A DNA stretch of 64,000 nucleotides from assembly GCA_021325515.1 (NCBI GenBank), contig JAJPHC010000001.1, positions 1 to 64,000 of the forward strand, written 5' to 3'. Under the pieces are notes generated by a model. It worked only from the letters and a program-made list of their open reading frames with translations, had not been told where the DNA came from and did no database searches. Shown here one piece after another: positions 1 to 8,926 of the stretch (positions are counted from its first letter, which is position 1; every line of letters starts with the position of its first letter). The translations under genes were made by a program, and so were the position numbers. This DNA comes from Acidobacteriota bacterium. GTDB lineage: Bacteria > Acidobacteriota > Thermoanaerobaculia > Gp7-AA8.

Positions 1-446
<446 letters not shown>

Positions 447-537
447 ATAAATGCCTTGATTTGATGTTGTCTGCAGCGTGTGTCTAATCTTCCGCTGCAA
501 CCCGTATTCAATGTAGTACTGACTCAGATCCCAAGTT

Positions 538-654
538 TCCGGTGATCATAGAGCGGAGGACACACCCGTTCCCATTCCGAACACGGCAGTTAAGCTCCGC
601 ATCGCCGATGATACTGCGCGGGCAACTGCGTGGGAAAGTAGGACGTCGCCGGGA
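538..654 (+). rRNA. rrf: 5S ribosomal RNA
   Basis: About 117 nt beginning CCGGTGATCATAG and ending GACGTCGCCGGGA, whose ends pair (CCGG with CCGG) as helix I of 5S rRNA. The conserved core CCCGTTCCCATTCCGAACACG and the GGGAAAGTAGG loop E/helix IV region are clear. It follows the 23S gene after about 91 nt that hold no tRNA. End positions are estimated from the terminal helix. Confidence 0.95.
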
Positions 655-661
655 TAATATG

Positions 662-698
662 AAGGCCCGCGGGCAATACCCGCGGGCCTTTTCTTTTT
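662..698 (+). terminator. rrn operon intrinsic terminator
   Basis: A perfect 12-bp inverted repeat, AAGGCCCGCGGG (662-673) and CCCGCGGGCCTT (679-690), encloses a 5-nt CAATA loop. It is followed by TTCTTTTTGT. It sits 8 nt after the 5S gene and is a textbook Rho-independent terminator for the rRNA operon, separating it from the glycan genes. Confidence 0.95.
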
Positions 699-772
699 GT
701 CCGGCCTCGTCCACCTTCGCTTCCCCACAACGCGGGACATCCACTGCTACGATAGAGCTACACTCCTCTGCA

Positions 773-2119
773 ATGGCAAGTACACAATTGTTGCCTCGCT
801 GGAAGCAGTACTTCCACGGTCTCATCGCGGCTGAAATCTCGTCCATCGTGCGCTACTGCGACCGGCTCATTCAATGGCGGCCGGTCAAAGCAGACTCGGG
901 CTTTCTTCTGAAAGCGATCGATTGCCCCGATAAGAGCTTGGTCGCCGATGGCGATCTGCCTGATTTGAGCGCAGAACGAGAGCGCCGTACAGCCGTCCTC
1001 ATCAACGGAAACTTCAATTACGCCTACGATATCGAAGCCGAACTTCGGCACCTGCGGCAGCGTATGTCGCGGACCGCGAGAGTCGTCATCGTTCTGTTCA
1101 ACCCGTACTTGGACTGGCTCTACCGGCTGGCTACCAGGCTCCATCTAAAAGACGGTGATCCACCCACGACATTCATCACCCTGACCGACATTGACTCCAT
1201 CAGCCGGCTCGCAGGGTTTGAACGCGTTCGGACCAGGCCAATCGGCTACTGCCCGCGCTCATTGTTCGGACTCGGATCTCTCTGGAATCGCATCGCACCT
1301 GCACTTCCTCTGGCGCGGCTCTCTGCGCTTGCGATGGTTGTCGTCCTGCGGCCGACGGGAAGCGGCGCTGAGTCACCCTCGAGTATCTCGGTCGTGATTC
1401 CGGCGCGGAACGAGAAGGGAAATATTTTTCCGGCCCTGGAGAGGATGCCCGACCTTGGGTGTGAAACCGAGATCATCTTCGTTGAAGGACACTCGACTGA
1501 TGGAACATCCGAGGAGATTGCTCGGGCAGTTTCACGCTTCGGGCACAGGTGGCGAATCGTTGCTTTGCAACAGACGGGGAAGGGCAAAGCTGACGCCGTA
1601 CGCCTCGGGTTCTCGCATGCGCGCGGCGAATTGCTCACGATTCTCGATGCCGATCTGACCATGCCGCCTGAATTGCTCCCGCGTTTTGTCAGCGCCTACA
1701 AATGTGGCCTGGCCGATTTTGTGAACGGAAACCGCATCGTGTATCCGATGGAAGGCGAGGCGATGCGCTTCCTCAATCGTCTCGGAAACGTCTTCTTTGC
1801 GAAAGCTCTGAGCTGGGTGCTGGGCGTCCGCCTCGGTGATTCGCTTTGCGGCACCAAACTTCTCGCACGACACGACTATGAGCGGATGATCCGCTGGCGC
1901 AAACATTTCGGCGATTTCGACCCATTCGGAGATTTTGAACTCCTTTTTCCGGCCGCGATTCTGGGGCTCGGCATCATCGATGTACCCATTCGCTATCGCG
2001 CCCGCACCTATGGGACGACGAACATCAGCCGGTTCCGGCACGGCCTGGTTCTATTGCGCATGGTGATCCATGGGCTATTCCGGGTAAAGCTCGGCCACAT
2101 TCCTGCGCAGGGAGTTTGA
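773..2119 (+). CDS. Methyltransferase-like / GT2 glycosyltransferase two-domain protein
   Basis: 448 residues from ATG 773; the frame stays open back into the 5S gene, so the first ATG after the rrn terminator was chosen. Residues ~1-185 look like the C-terminal half of a class I SAM methyltransferase (Asp/Glu-rich strand followed by an FNPYLDWLYRL segment and TDIDSISRLAGFE), but I see no GxGxG cofactor motif, so it may be inactive. From about residue 204 a GT2 domain of the polyprenyl-phosphate sugar synthase type starts (SVVIPARNEKGN), with the DAD metal-binding triad near residue 292. It probably transfers a sugar from a nucleotide donor to a lipid phosphate or glycan. It overlaps the FkbM gene region, suggesting one transcript. 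A weak -10 (TACGAT, 748-753) lies upstream. Confidence 0.8.
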   Translation: MASTQLLPRWKQYFHGLIAAEISSIVRYCDRLIQWRPVKADSGFLLKAIDCPDKSLVADGDLPDLSAERERRTAVLINGNFNYAYDIEAELRHLRQRMSRTARVVIVLFNPYLDWLYRLATRLHLKDGDPPTTFITLTDIDSISRLAGFERVRTRPIGYCPRSLFGLGSLWNRIAPALPLARLSALAMVVVLRPTGSGAESPSSISVVIPARNEKGNIFPALERMPDLGCETEIIFVEGHSTDGTSEEIARAVSRFGHRWRIVALQQTGKGKADAVRLGFSHARGELLTILDADLTMPPELLPRFVSAYKCGLADFVNGNRIVYPMEGEAMRFLNRLGNVFFAKALSWVLGVRLGDSLCGTKLLARHDYERMIRWRKHFGDFDPFGDFELLFPAAILGLGIIDVPIRYRARTYGTTNISRFRHGLVLLRMVIHGLFRVKLGHIPAQGV

Positions 2120-2121
2120 CA

Positions 2122-2916
2122 ATGCGCCTGACACAAATCCTACCCGCCTTGTATGCGATGGCTGGCGGTAGCGATCTGCTACAAAAGCCGGTCGCTGCAC
2201 GTCTGTACACGAGCGCCTTCTTTCTCTACAAACGCTACGTGGAAGACCCCTACTACCGTCTGACGCAGGAACATCCGGAATTGTTCGCGGGAGGCGATGT
2301 AATCGACGTCGGGGCGCACATTGGATACACATGCAGCGTATTCGCGTCCGCAATCAGTGCTGGTCAATGCGTGTACGCAATCGAGCCGGAGGCGCGCAAT
2401 TACGAACACCTCGTGGGAAACATCAGACGCCGGTCTCTGGAGAAACGTGTGATTCCAGTGCATTCCGCTGTCGGGTGCGTGAACGGCAGCGCGAACCTTT
2501 GGCGGAATCCGGACCATCCCGGCGATCACAGGATCGTGACGCAATCCGTGCGTGATTTGTCACCGGAAAGCCTCGTCACAGTCCCTATGGTGACGCTCGA
2601 CGCGTTCACTACCGAGCGGCGCGTTGAGAATGTTGCTTTCGTCAAGATCGACGTTCAGGGGTACGAGCTCGAGGTGAGCCGCGGAATGGAGCAGGTACTC
2701 GCGAGGAATCCTTCTCTTTCAGTCGGCTTCGAATATGACCCCGACGCGCTGCGAAGGCTCGGAGCCGATCCGGCAGAGCTCCTGCTGTTCTATCGTGATC
2801 GACGTTTCACGCTGTTTCTGCCTTCACGAGATGGCGGGCTGCGACCGTTTGACGAGCCGGCAGTAGCCGATGTAATTGCGCAACGCGGCTACGCCGATGT
2901 CATTGCGGTGCATTGA
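2122..2916 (+). CDS. FkbM family methyltransferase
   Basis: 264 residues. ATG 2122 is preferred over an in-frame TTG at 2116 because GGAG at 2111-2114 is correctly spaced. The SAM site reads DVGAHIGYT (about residues 62-70), with the acidic ribose-binding residue in AIEPEA, and the family hallmark KIDVQGYE near residue 175. FkbM enzymes O-methylate hydroxyls of sugars or polyketides. In this glycan cluster a sugar O-methyltransferase is the natural reading, but the acceptor is unknown. It starts 2 nt after the preceding gene's stop. Confidence 0.88.
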   Translation: MRLTQILPALYAMAGGSDLLQKPVAARLYTSAFFLYKRYVEDPYYRLTQEHPELFAGGDVIDVGAHIGYTCSVFASAISAGQCVYAIEPEARNYEHLVGNIRRRSLEKRVIPVHSAVGCVNGSANLWRNPDHPGDHRIVTQSVRDLSPESLVTVPMVTLDAFTTERRVENVAFVKIDVQGYELEVSRGMEQVLARNPSLSVGFEYDPDALRRLGADPAELLLFYRDRRFTLFLPSRDGGLRPFDEPAVADVIAQRGYADVIAVH

Positions 2917-2951
2917 TCGGGACGCGGGGACAACTGTTGTATTCTCCCCAG

Positions 2952-4313
2952 ATGCCTGACGGCCACGCGCGTTTGCGACTGCATCTCTGCGGCGCCTCAT
3001 TCGTACTGGTCGCAGCCATTTATCTTTCGACCGGGACGATGGCTCCCTACGGAGTAACGGTCCAATACCCCGCGGTGCTCGAGCCATGCCACTACCTGAT
3101 CAACGTCGACCATGCGCACTTCCAGGCGCTGTCGCGAATGATTTCCGGTGACGACCCGTCGTCATGGGCATGGAGCGTCGTTCTGCGGCGTCCGCTCTTC
3201 GCGATTCTCGCGCAGCCCTTCGTGCTCGCCGCCGGCTTTTTGACCGGCGGCGTCATCGCGAGCATCGTGCTGAACGTTATCGCAATGCTCGTTTTTGCTT
3301 CATATGTAAGACAAGTGGTAGGGCCCCGCGGAGCCATTACTACAGCGTGGCTTCTTGCGACATATCCTGGAATTACTTATTGGGCAGGACTCCCCTATTC
3401 CTACGTGATGATCGTACCGGGGGCGCTCTGCTGTGCGATGTTTCTGGATCGCATCGCAACCGCCGAGACTGCCGGGGCGGTATCCCGCGCCGCGTTCGGA
3501 ATGGGGATCGTGTTCCTGGGATACGACCTTTATCCATTCTTCATACCTGCGGCAGTCTTTGTCTTGCTTGCCGGCCGGCGTTCGCGATGGATTCCGGCGT
3601 TCATTGCGGTTGTACTGCTGCCTTTGATCGGCCTCACGCTGTACTACGAGTTAATCGGTGTCCCTGTTGTCAACTCCAACAGCGTGATGTATCTCCGCAT
3701 CATCTTCAGCTATCTGCATCCGGCCGAGTTGCAGTTGTGGCTCCGAACTCTCGCCGAGTTGCCGAAGCTGCTCGTGTCCAACTTTCTGTTCAGTAACTTT
3801 GTGTTTCTGCCCCTTCTATTTGTGGTCGCGATGATTCTGGCCAGAATCTCCGCGACGCGAGTATTGTCGTTGGCAGACGGTGCATTGCTGCTAGCCGGGC
3901 TGGCGTTGTTCCTTTTCAACAATGCTGCACCTCCATATTACGGGTGGCAGATGCGGGGTGAGTGGATCGCCCGGCTCTATCAGCCTATCGTGCCGGCGTT
4001 CTTGTTCGCCTGTGCCCGCGTAGCCGAGAACATCGGTGGTCGTTGGCGCACGATTTGGCTTCCGGCAGTCGCAATAACGGTGCTGGCTAACGCGTCGATC
4101 GCGTTCGGGCCGATTCTCATGAATCCACTCGCCGCGCGCGTGTACCACGACTTCTACATGCATTCGCCGGCGGAGTCGATGCTCGTGAATCTCAGACGAT
4201 TTGGCCGGCGTCCTCTCGGTTTCTGCAGTACAAATCACGCTTGGGATAACATTCCCAATCCGAATACACCTCTGAACCGCCCACAATTCATGTTTCGATA
4301 TCCGCCCCGTTGA
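2952..4313 (+). CDS. Polytopic membrane protein, GT-C-like glycosyltransferase candidate
   Basis: 453 residues from ATG 2952 (an in-frame TTG at 2913 would add 13 residues). About ten hydrophobic helices span the protein, with an early luminal segment containing HYLINVDHAHFQ and a short C-terminal soluble tail (SPAESMLVNLRRFG...). This topology resembles GT-C glycosyltransferases that use lipid-linked sugars, or an O-antigen polymerase. I do not recognise a specific family. It sits between methyltransferase and flippase genes, which supports a role in glycan assembly at the outer face of the inner membrane. Confidence 0.6.
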   Translation: MPDGHARLRLHLCGASFVLVAAIYLSTGTMAPYGVTVQYPAVLEPCHYLINVDHAHFQALSRMISGDDPSSWAWSVVLRRPLFAILAQPFVLAAGFLTGGVIASIVLNVIAMLVFASYVRQVVGPRGAITTAWLLATYPGITYWAGLPYSYVMIVPGALCCAMFLDRIATAETAGAVSRAAFGMGIVFLGYDLYPFFIPAAVFVLLAGRRSRWIPAFIAVVLLPLIGLTLYYELIGVPVVNSNSVMYLRIIFSYLHPAELQLWLRTLAELPKLLVSNFLFSNFVFLPLLFVVAMILARISATRVLSLADGALLLAGLALFLFNNAAPPYYGWQMRGEWIARLYQPIVPAFLFACARVAENIGGRWRTIWLPAVAITVLANASIAFGPILMNPLAARVYHDFYMHSPAESMLVNLRRFGRRPLGFCSTNHAWDNIPNPNTPLNRPQFMFRYPPR

Positions 4314-5575
4314 TGACTGGGATGCTGCCCTCGCGCACAGAAGTTGCCGACGTCGCGGGGCTTGTGGCCGGCGCCGCGACTGCCGCAGTTCTCAATTTTG
4401 CGTACGTCGTTTATGTAGGCCGCTCGCTGCAGCCCGGCGAGTATGCCGATTTCGGCGCCGCGTTGTCGGTCGTATTCGTGGTGACACTCATAATTGGACC
4501 CGTCGCACCCTCACTTTCCCGGGTGGCTGCGACTATGGTGATTCGCGGTGAAGGCTCGCGCGTCCGTTCGCTTCGGGCTTCCGCCCTGAAGTGGAGCGGC
4601 ATCTGTCTCATTCCGATGATCGCCGCCGGCCTCGCCGTGAGCCCGCTATTTAGCCGATCCTTTCACTTCCGTTCGGCTACGACTCTTATGGCGGCATTTT
4701 CCGCCTCAGCGTTCTACTTGCTCCTGACGGCGGAAAGGGGATTGCTCCAGGGTCTGCGGCGTTTTGCGGCGCACAACGTGAGCACGGTCATGGAGGCCTT
4801 GACGCGATTCGCAGCCGCTGTCGTTCTAATCGCGTTTTTCAGAACCGCCACCGCCGCGCTGGTTGCATATCTGCTGTCCATCATCACGGCCGAGGTGCTC
4901 ATCGCCGGCAATTGGCGCGATCGCCATGCGGACCAGGAGCCAGCGCCGCTCGCCGATGTTTTCCGTTTCGCAGCACCGATGTTCGGCCTCATGATCGGGG
5001 CGGCGGCATTTCAAAATGCTGATCTACTGGCAGCCAAACGGTGGCTGTCGCCGCCGAGCGCGGGCGCTTACGCCGCAGCGTCGGCGCTCACACGAACGAT
5101 CGGCGTACTGTTCGTGCCGCTCTACATTCTGGCCGGACCCACGATCGCATCGCATCAGGAGCGCGGAGAATCGATTCGTTGGGCCACCCTTCGAATGGTC
5201 GCATATTTTGTCGGCCTAACAGCGGTTCCCATCATCCTGTTCGCATGCTTTCCCAAGATCATCGTGACGCTGCTGTTTGGCGATCAATACGCTGAGGCGG
5301 CCTTGATTCTTGGCCCGCTTGCCGGCGCCATGGTCATCGGCTATTCAGGCCTTCTGATTGCGCAGACCCTCGTGGTTTCCCGGCGATTTCTTGTCGTCCC
5401 CTGTTACCTGGTACTCGCAGCGATCCAGATTGGTTCTTTCGTGGTGAACCACACAAGCGCTATGGCCATCATTCGTGAAATGTACGCCGTTCAGGGAATC
5501 GCACTGGTGACGGTACTCGCTCTTTTCTTGATGACAGAACGTGGAGACAAGCAGCATGCTGAGCCGATTCCTTAA
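4313..5575 (+). CDS. Wzx-like polysaccharide/oligosaccharide flippase
   Basis: 420 residues; ATG 4313 overlaps the previous stop (TGATG), a sign of coupled translation. The protein is hydrophobic throughout with about 12 predicted helices and the MATE/Wzx-style N-terminus (AATAAVLNFAYVVYVGRSL, then LQPGEYADFGAALS). Such proteins move undecaprenyl-pyrophosphate-linked oligosaccharide across the inner membrane. It is the only flippase-like gene in the window and probably exports the repeat unit made by neighbouring transferases. Substrate cannot be told from sequence. Confidence 0.8.
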   Translation: MTGMLPSRTEVADVAGLVAGAATAAVLNFAYVVYVGRSLQPGEYADFGAALSVVFVVTLIIGPVAPSLSRVAATMVIRGEGSRVRSLRASALKWSGICLIPMIAAGLAVSPLFSRSFHFRSATTLMAAFSASAFYLLLTAERGLLQGLRRFAAHNVSTVMEALTRFAAAVVLIAFFRTATAALVAYLLSIITAEVLIAGNWRDRHADQEPAPLADVFRFAAPMFGLMIGAAAFQNADLLAAKRWLSPPSAGAYAAASALTRTIGVLFVPLYILAGPTIASHQERGESIRWATLRMVAYFVGLTAVPIILFACFPKIIVTLLFGDQYAEAALILGPLAGAMVIGYSGLLIAQTLVVSRRFLVVPCYLVLAAIQIGSFVVNHTSAMAIIREMYAVQGIALVTVLALFLMTERGDKQHAEPIP

Positions 5576-6287
5576 TGGACTTTATGACCGCGCTTCGCGC
5601 TTGAACCGCGCAAACATCATTGAACTGGTCCGAGAGTCCGGGGGCGACGGCGGTTCGTTACTGGACCTTGGTTGTGATGATGGTTCGTGGACGATGGAAC
5701 TGGCGAAGGCCTGCAAGGCGCGTTCTGTATTCGGCGTCGAGAAGGTCGAGGATGCCGCGCGGAGAGCTGAGGACCGGGGGCTGACAGTCTTTCGTGTCGA
5801 CCTGAACGCGCACCTCGATGAGCTGGGGACGGATCAGTTCGATATCGTGCACGCGAACCAGGTGATCGAACATGTGACCAATGTCGACTTGTTCGTCGCG
5901 GAAACCTTCCGGATTCTGAAGCCCGGAGGTTGGGCGGTCGTGAGCACCGAGAATGGCAGCAGCTGGCATAACGTCTTCGCGGCCATCATGGGTTGGCAAA
6001 TTTTTTCATCGACGAATATTTCGGAAAAGATGTCGGGTCTAGGAAATCCGTGCGCGCTTCACCGTGGTAAACCGCCATACATGGGAACGTGGACCCACAA
6101 GACAATCTTCAACTATCGCGGGCTGATCGAGATATTCAAGGCACATGCGTTTCAACGCATCGAGGTCGCCGGCGCTGGATATTTTCCGCTTCCTGCTTAT
6201 CTGGGTCGACTGGATCCCCGCCACAGCGCATTTATTACGGTTCGTGCGCAGAAACCCATCGATATCAACCAACGAACAGCTTCCTGA
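5556..6287 (+). CDS. Class I SAM-dependent methyltransferase
   Basis: 243 residues; ATG 5556 is chosen over GTG 5541 because GGAG at 5543-5546 is correctly placed. It overlaps the flippase gene by 20 nt. The SAM motif is LLDLGCDDGSW (about residues 35-45), the acidic motif II is VFGVEKVE, and FDIVHANQVIEHV is the UbiE/COQ5-type post-I motif. It probably methylates a sugar or lipid intermediate of the local glycan. Its 3' end overlaps the convergent GT2 gene by 23 nt. Confidence 0.85.
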   Translation: MLSRFLNGLYDRASRLNRANIIELVRESGGDGGSLLDLGCDDGSWTMELAKACKARSVFGVEKVEDAARRAEDRGLTVFRVDLNAHLDELGTDQFDIVHANQVIEHVTNVDLFVAETFRILKPGGWAVVSTENGSSWHNVFAAIMGWQIFSSTNISEKMSGLGNPCALHRGKPPYMGTWTHKTIFNYRGLIEIFKAHAFQRIEVAGAGYFPLPAYLGRLDPRHSAFITVRAQKPIDINQRTAS

Positions 6288-7074
6288 AGAGGCGATAGAT
6301 CAAGCGATCTGGCAGGCCCAATAGAAGGATGTGGGCAGCGATGCTGGCCAGAGCGGCAGGCGTTGGTTTGAATCCGTAATGGCGAATTGCTTCGATCTTC
6401 AACTTTGTGGAGTCTCGCAGCGCCGGACGAAGACGGAGGTGTTTTCCGGACTTCAAATGAATCCGATAGGCAACCAGGTCCTCCTGAAGATTGTGAAATT
6501 TTCCAAGTCGTGCAGCTCGTAACCAGAGTGCGTAATCCTCAGCAAAGGGAAAGTCTTCGGTGTAGCCTCCGGCTGCAATGAGCGCTTCTCTGCGGGCCAT
6601 CACTGACGGTTGCGCAATGCAGTTCGCGGCGACCATGCGGCGCTTGATCTCCTCGTCCTGTTCCGGATACGTGCGATGTCCGATCGTATTCGATCCTTCG
6701 TCGATGTACCGGAGACACGATCCGACCAGGATGTGACCGGGATGCGCAGCGAGAAAATCGAATTCCTTAAGAAAGCGGTCCGCCTCACAGACATCGTCTG
6801 AGTCGATGAATGCGATGAACTCACCGCGCGCCGCCTGCAATCCGAAATTGCGTGATGCACTCAATCCGAGAGGCGATGAATTCGTAATGATTCGAATTCG
6901 TGTATCGCGGTAGGTCTCCTCGATGCGTGTGGCATCCTCCTGCGGCCCGTCGTTGATGATCAGGTACTCGAAATCGCCGAATGACTGAGCGAGAACGCTG
7001 CGAATCGTCTGGTCGAAGTAGTCGAAGCTCTTGTAAAAAGGGGTGAAAACGGTCAGAGGAAGGTGGGAGCTCAT
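6265..7074 (-). CDS. GT2 family glycosyltransferase
   Basis: 269 residues with a GT-A fold signature: VFTPFYKSFDYFDQTIRSVL at the N-terminus, nucleotide-binding IINDGPQED, and the metal-binding FIDSDDV around residue 95. A later ED-Y-LW acceptor motif (FAEDYALWLRAARLG) is typical of family 2 inverting transferases such as WcaA-like enzymes. It is the last gene of a leftward four-gene operon (epimerase, SDR, Gfo/Idh, GT2); its ATG overlaps the upstream stop (ATGA). It probably transfers the sugar made by those enzymes. Confidence 0.9.
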   Translation of the reverse strand: MSSHLPLTVFTPFYKSFDYFDQTIRSVLAQSFGDFEYLIINDGPQEDATRIEETYRDTRIRIITNSSPLGLSASRNFGLQAARGEFIAFIDSDDVCEADRFLKEFDFLAAHPGHILVGSCLRYIDEGSNTIGHRTYPEQDEEIKRRMVAANCIAQPSVMARREALIAAGGYTEDFPFAEDYALWLRAARLGKFHNLQEDLVAYRIHLKSGKHLRLRPALRDSTKLKIEAIRHYGFKPTPAALASIAAHILLLGLPDRLIYRLFRKLFVG

Positions 7075-8042
7075 CGATTCGCGTAGATTTTCTCAACGAT
7101 GCGCAGAGTCGCATGCGCATCCTCCAGTGACGCCGCTGGCGGGCGGTTCAGGCGAATGTCTTCAAAAAACTCCGTAAGCTCTACGCGCCATGAATCGTCG
7201 GCCATTGGGTACTCCCAGATGGTGGTTTCTGGCGGACCCATTTCCGGCAACATGCGATAGTACGTCAACCGTTCCGTGCCGTAGCTCCCTCCCAGGCCGT
7301 CGATCTGGAGTTTGGCGGCCCGTCCGTAGAGCTCAAGGGAAAACAGATTCTTCCATTCGGTGGAGCTCACATGAAGCATCGCCGCGCGCCGGTCCGCCGT
7401 TTGGAGTAGGAGAAACGCGTTGTCGTCCACCGGGGCATTCCAGAAGTAGGTGCGAGCGAATCCATCCACAGTAGAAAACTCGCCGAGAAACATTCGGGCC
7501 AGGTCGATCAGGTGAACCCCTTGATCGATCAACTCACCGCCGCCGGAAATGGCTGGGTTGGATCGCCATTCGGCCTCATATCCGGGGCGTCCTCCGTGCC
7601 CGTAACGACCGCGCACGAACATCATGTCGCCTAACGAGCCGTTGCACTGCAGTTCACGAGCTTTGATCAAGGCGCGATGATATCGATGGTTGAAGCCCAC
7701 ACGTACGAGCCGCCCACTCCGATCTCGTGCGTCGATGATCGCTTCGATCTCCGCGGTCGTCCTTCCGGCCGGCTTTTCGACGAGCACATGTTTGCCGGAT
7801 TCAAGCGCAGCAACCGCGACCTCGGCCAGCAGGCCATTGACGGTAGATACGATGATGATGTCGATATCGTCACGGCCAACGACATCCCTCCAGTCGGTGC
7901 TCGTGTAGGGGGCACCAACGTGTCGAGCGCGGGCAGCGTCAATGTCTGCGCATGCCACAATCTGTCCTGCTTGCAGTGCGGCGGCTCGCCGTGTGCCGAT
8001 CAATCCGCATCCTACGATCCCGAGCCGAGGTGTCGCGCTCAC
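7071..8042 (-). CDS. Gfo/Idh/MocA family NAD(P)-dependent oxidoreductase
   Basis: 323 residues from GTG 8042. The N-terminal Rossmann fold carries GIVGCGLIG (residues ~8-16), followed by the family's EKPAGRT motif near residue 94 with the conserved catalytic Lys. The C-terminal domain has GGGELIDQGVHLIDLARMFLG with the His/Asp pair expected in sugar dehydrogenases. In a glycan cluster such enzymes (WlbA/WbpB-like) oxidise the 3-OH of nucleotide sugars. Start and stop overlap both neighbours by 4 nt, so it is translationally coupled in the leftward operon. Confidence 0.9.
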   Translation of the reverse strand: MSATPRLGIVGCGLIGTRRAAALQAGQIVACADIDAARARHVGAPYTSTDWRDVVGRDDIDIIIVSTVNGLLAEVAVAALESGKHVLVEKPAGRTTAEIEAIIDARDRSGRLVRVGFNHRYHRALIKARELQCNGSLGDMMFVRGRYGHGGRPGYEAEWRSNPAISGGGELIDQGVHLIDLARMFLGEFSTVDGFARTYFWNAPVDDNAFLLLQTADRRAAMLHVSSTEWKNLFSLELYGRAAKLQIDGLGGSYGTERLTYYRMLPEMGPPETTIWEYPMADDSWRVELTEFFEDIRLNRPPAASLEDAHATLRIVEKIYANR

Positions 8043-8926
8043 GGTTCACCCCAGTGAAAACCGCGGTCTCGAGGAAGGATCCTTCTCAAGGTATAGATGT
8101 CGGACTGCAGATCCTCCGCGTGGTCATTGAACGTACGCCAGGGATCCCAGACGGCGCTGATGAGCTTTCCGGTGAGCCCATCACTGTCGGCCGAAGCCAG
8201 GAAGACACAAAGAGCTGCCGCGTCTTCCACGCGGGCACCGCCGTCGGCCTTCTGCCGCACTGCCTGTTCGTAGTACTCGACTCCGACTTTCTCAGGTCCG
8301 GCATTGAGTATCTCGTCCAGCATGCGGGTATTCAATGCCCCTGGCGCGAGGGCATTCACGTCAATCCGGAATTCGCGTACCTCCTCAGCAAGCGTTTCCG
8401 TAAAGCGAACGACGCCAGCCTTTGATGCCGCATAGGCGCTGAGCCGCGGCATAGGTTTCGTGGCGCCGCCGCCTGAAATCTGAACGATCTTTCCGTAGCG
8501 TCGTGTTCGCATGTGGGGAAGCAGGGCGCGGCACGGCAGTACTGATCCGAACAGGTTGATGGACACCGCTTCGGCCCAGTCCTTCCAGTCGACTTCGTCG
8601 ACGAGCCCTTTCGGCCCATAGACCCCGGCATTGTTCACGAGGATGTCCACCGAACCGAAGGAAGACAGAGCGCGATCCACGAGCATGGACACATCCGCTT
8701 CCCTGGATACGTCGGCCGTCACGGCAATCACGTTGCCGAGCGCAGTTGCTGCCTTCTCCAGTTGCTCAGCGTCGCGACCGCAGATCAAGACCTTTGCGCC
8801 TTCCGCGACGAAAGCACGGGCGATGGCGAGCCCCAGTCCTTGAGTGCCACCCGTGACGACCGCATGTCGACCTGCGAGCCGCATGGTCTTGTTGTCAGGG
8901 GCGAGCACGGTCAAGGAGTCCTTCAT
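8039..8926 (-). CDS. SDR family oxidoreductase
   Basis: 295 residues from ATG 8926; a shorter start at 8884 (MRLAGRHAVVTGG) would remove an unusual 14-residue leader and is also plausible. NAD(P) motif TGGTQGLG (residues ~25-32), NNAG near 98-101, and the catalytic Ser151, Tyr165 and Lys169 (YAASK) are intact. Classical SDRs reduce keto groups; here a keto-sugar formed by the adjacent dehydrogenase is a reasonable substrate, but this is inference from position. It is the second gene of the leftward operon. Confidence 0.88.
   Translation of the reverse strand: MKDSLTVLAPDNKTMRLAGRHAVVTGGTQGLGLAIARAFVAEGAKVLICGRDAEQLEKAATALGNVIAVTADVSREADVSMLVDRALSSFGSVDILVNNAGVYGPKGLVDEVDWKDWAEAVSINLFGSVLPCRALLPHMRTRRYGKIVQISGGGATKPMPRLSAYAASKAGVVRFTETLAEEVREFRIDVNALAPGALNTRMLDEILNAGPEKVGVEYYEQAVRQKADGGARVEDAAALCVFLASADSDGLTGKLISAVWDPWRTFNDHAEDLQSDIYTLRRILPRDRGFHWGEP

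Noticed and set aside
447-537. tRNA gene between 23S and 5S rRNA
   Set aside because: No T-loop GTTCRA or CCA-ending acceptor stem could be found in this 91-nt spacer.
542-772. N-terminal extension of the first glycosyltransferase into the 5S gene
   Set aside because: The in-frame codons cross 5S rRNA and the rrn terminator, so they cannot be normal coding sequence.
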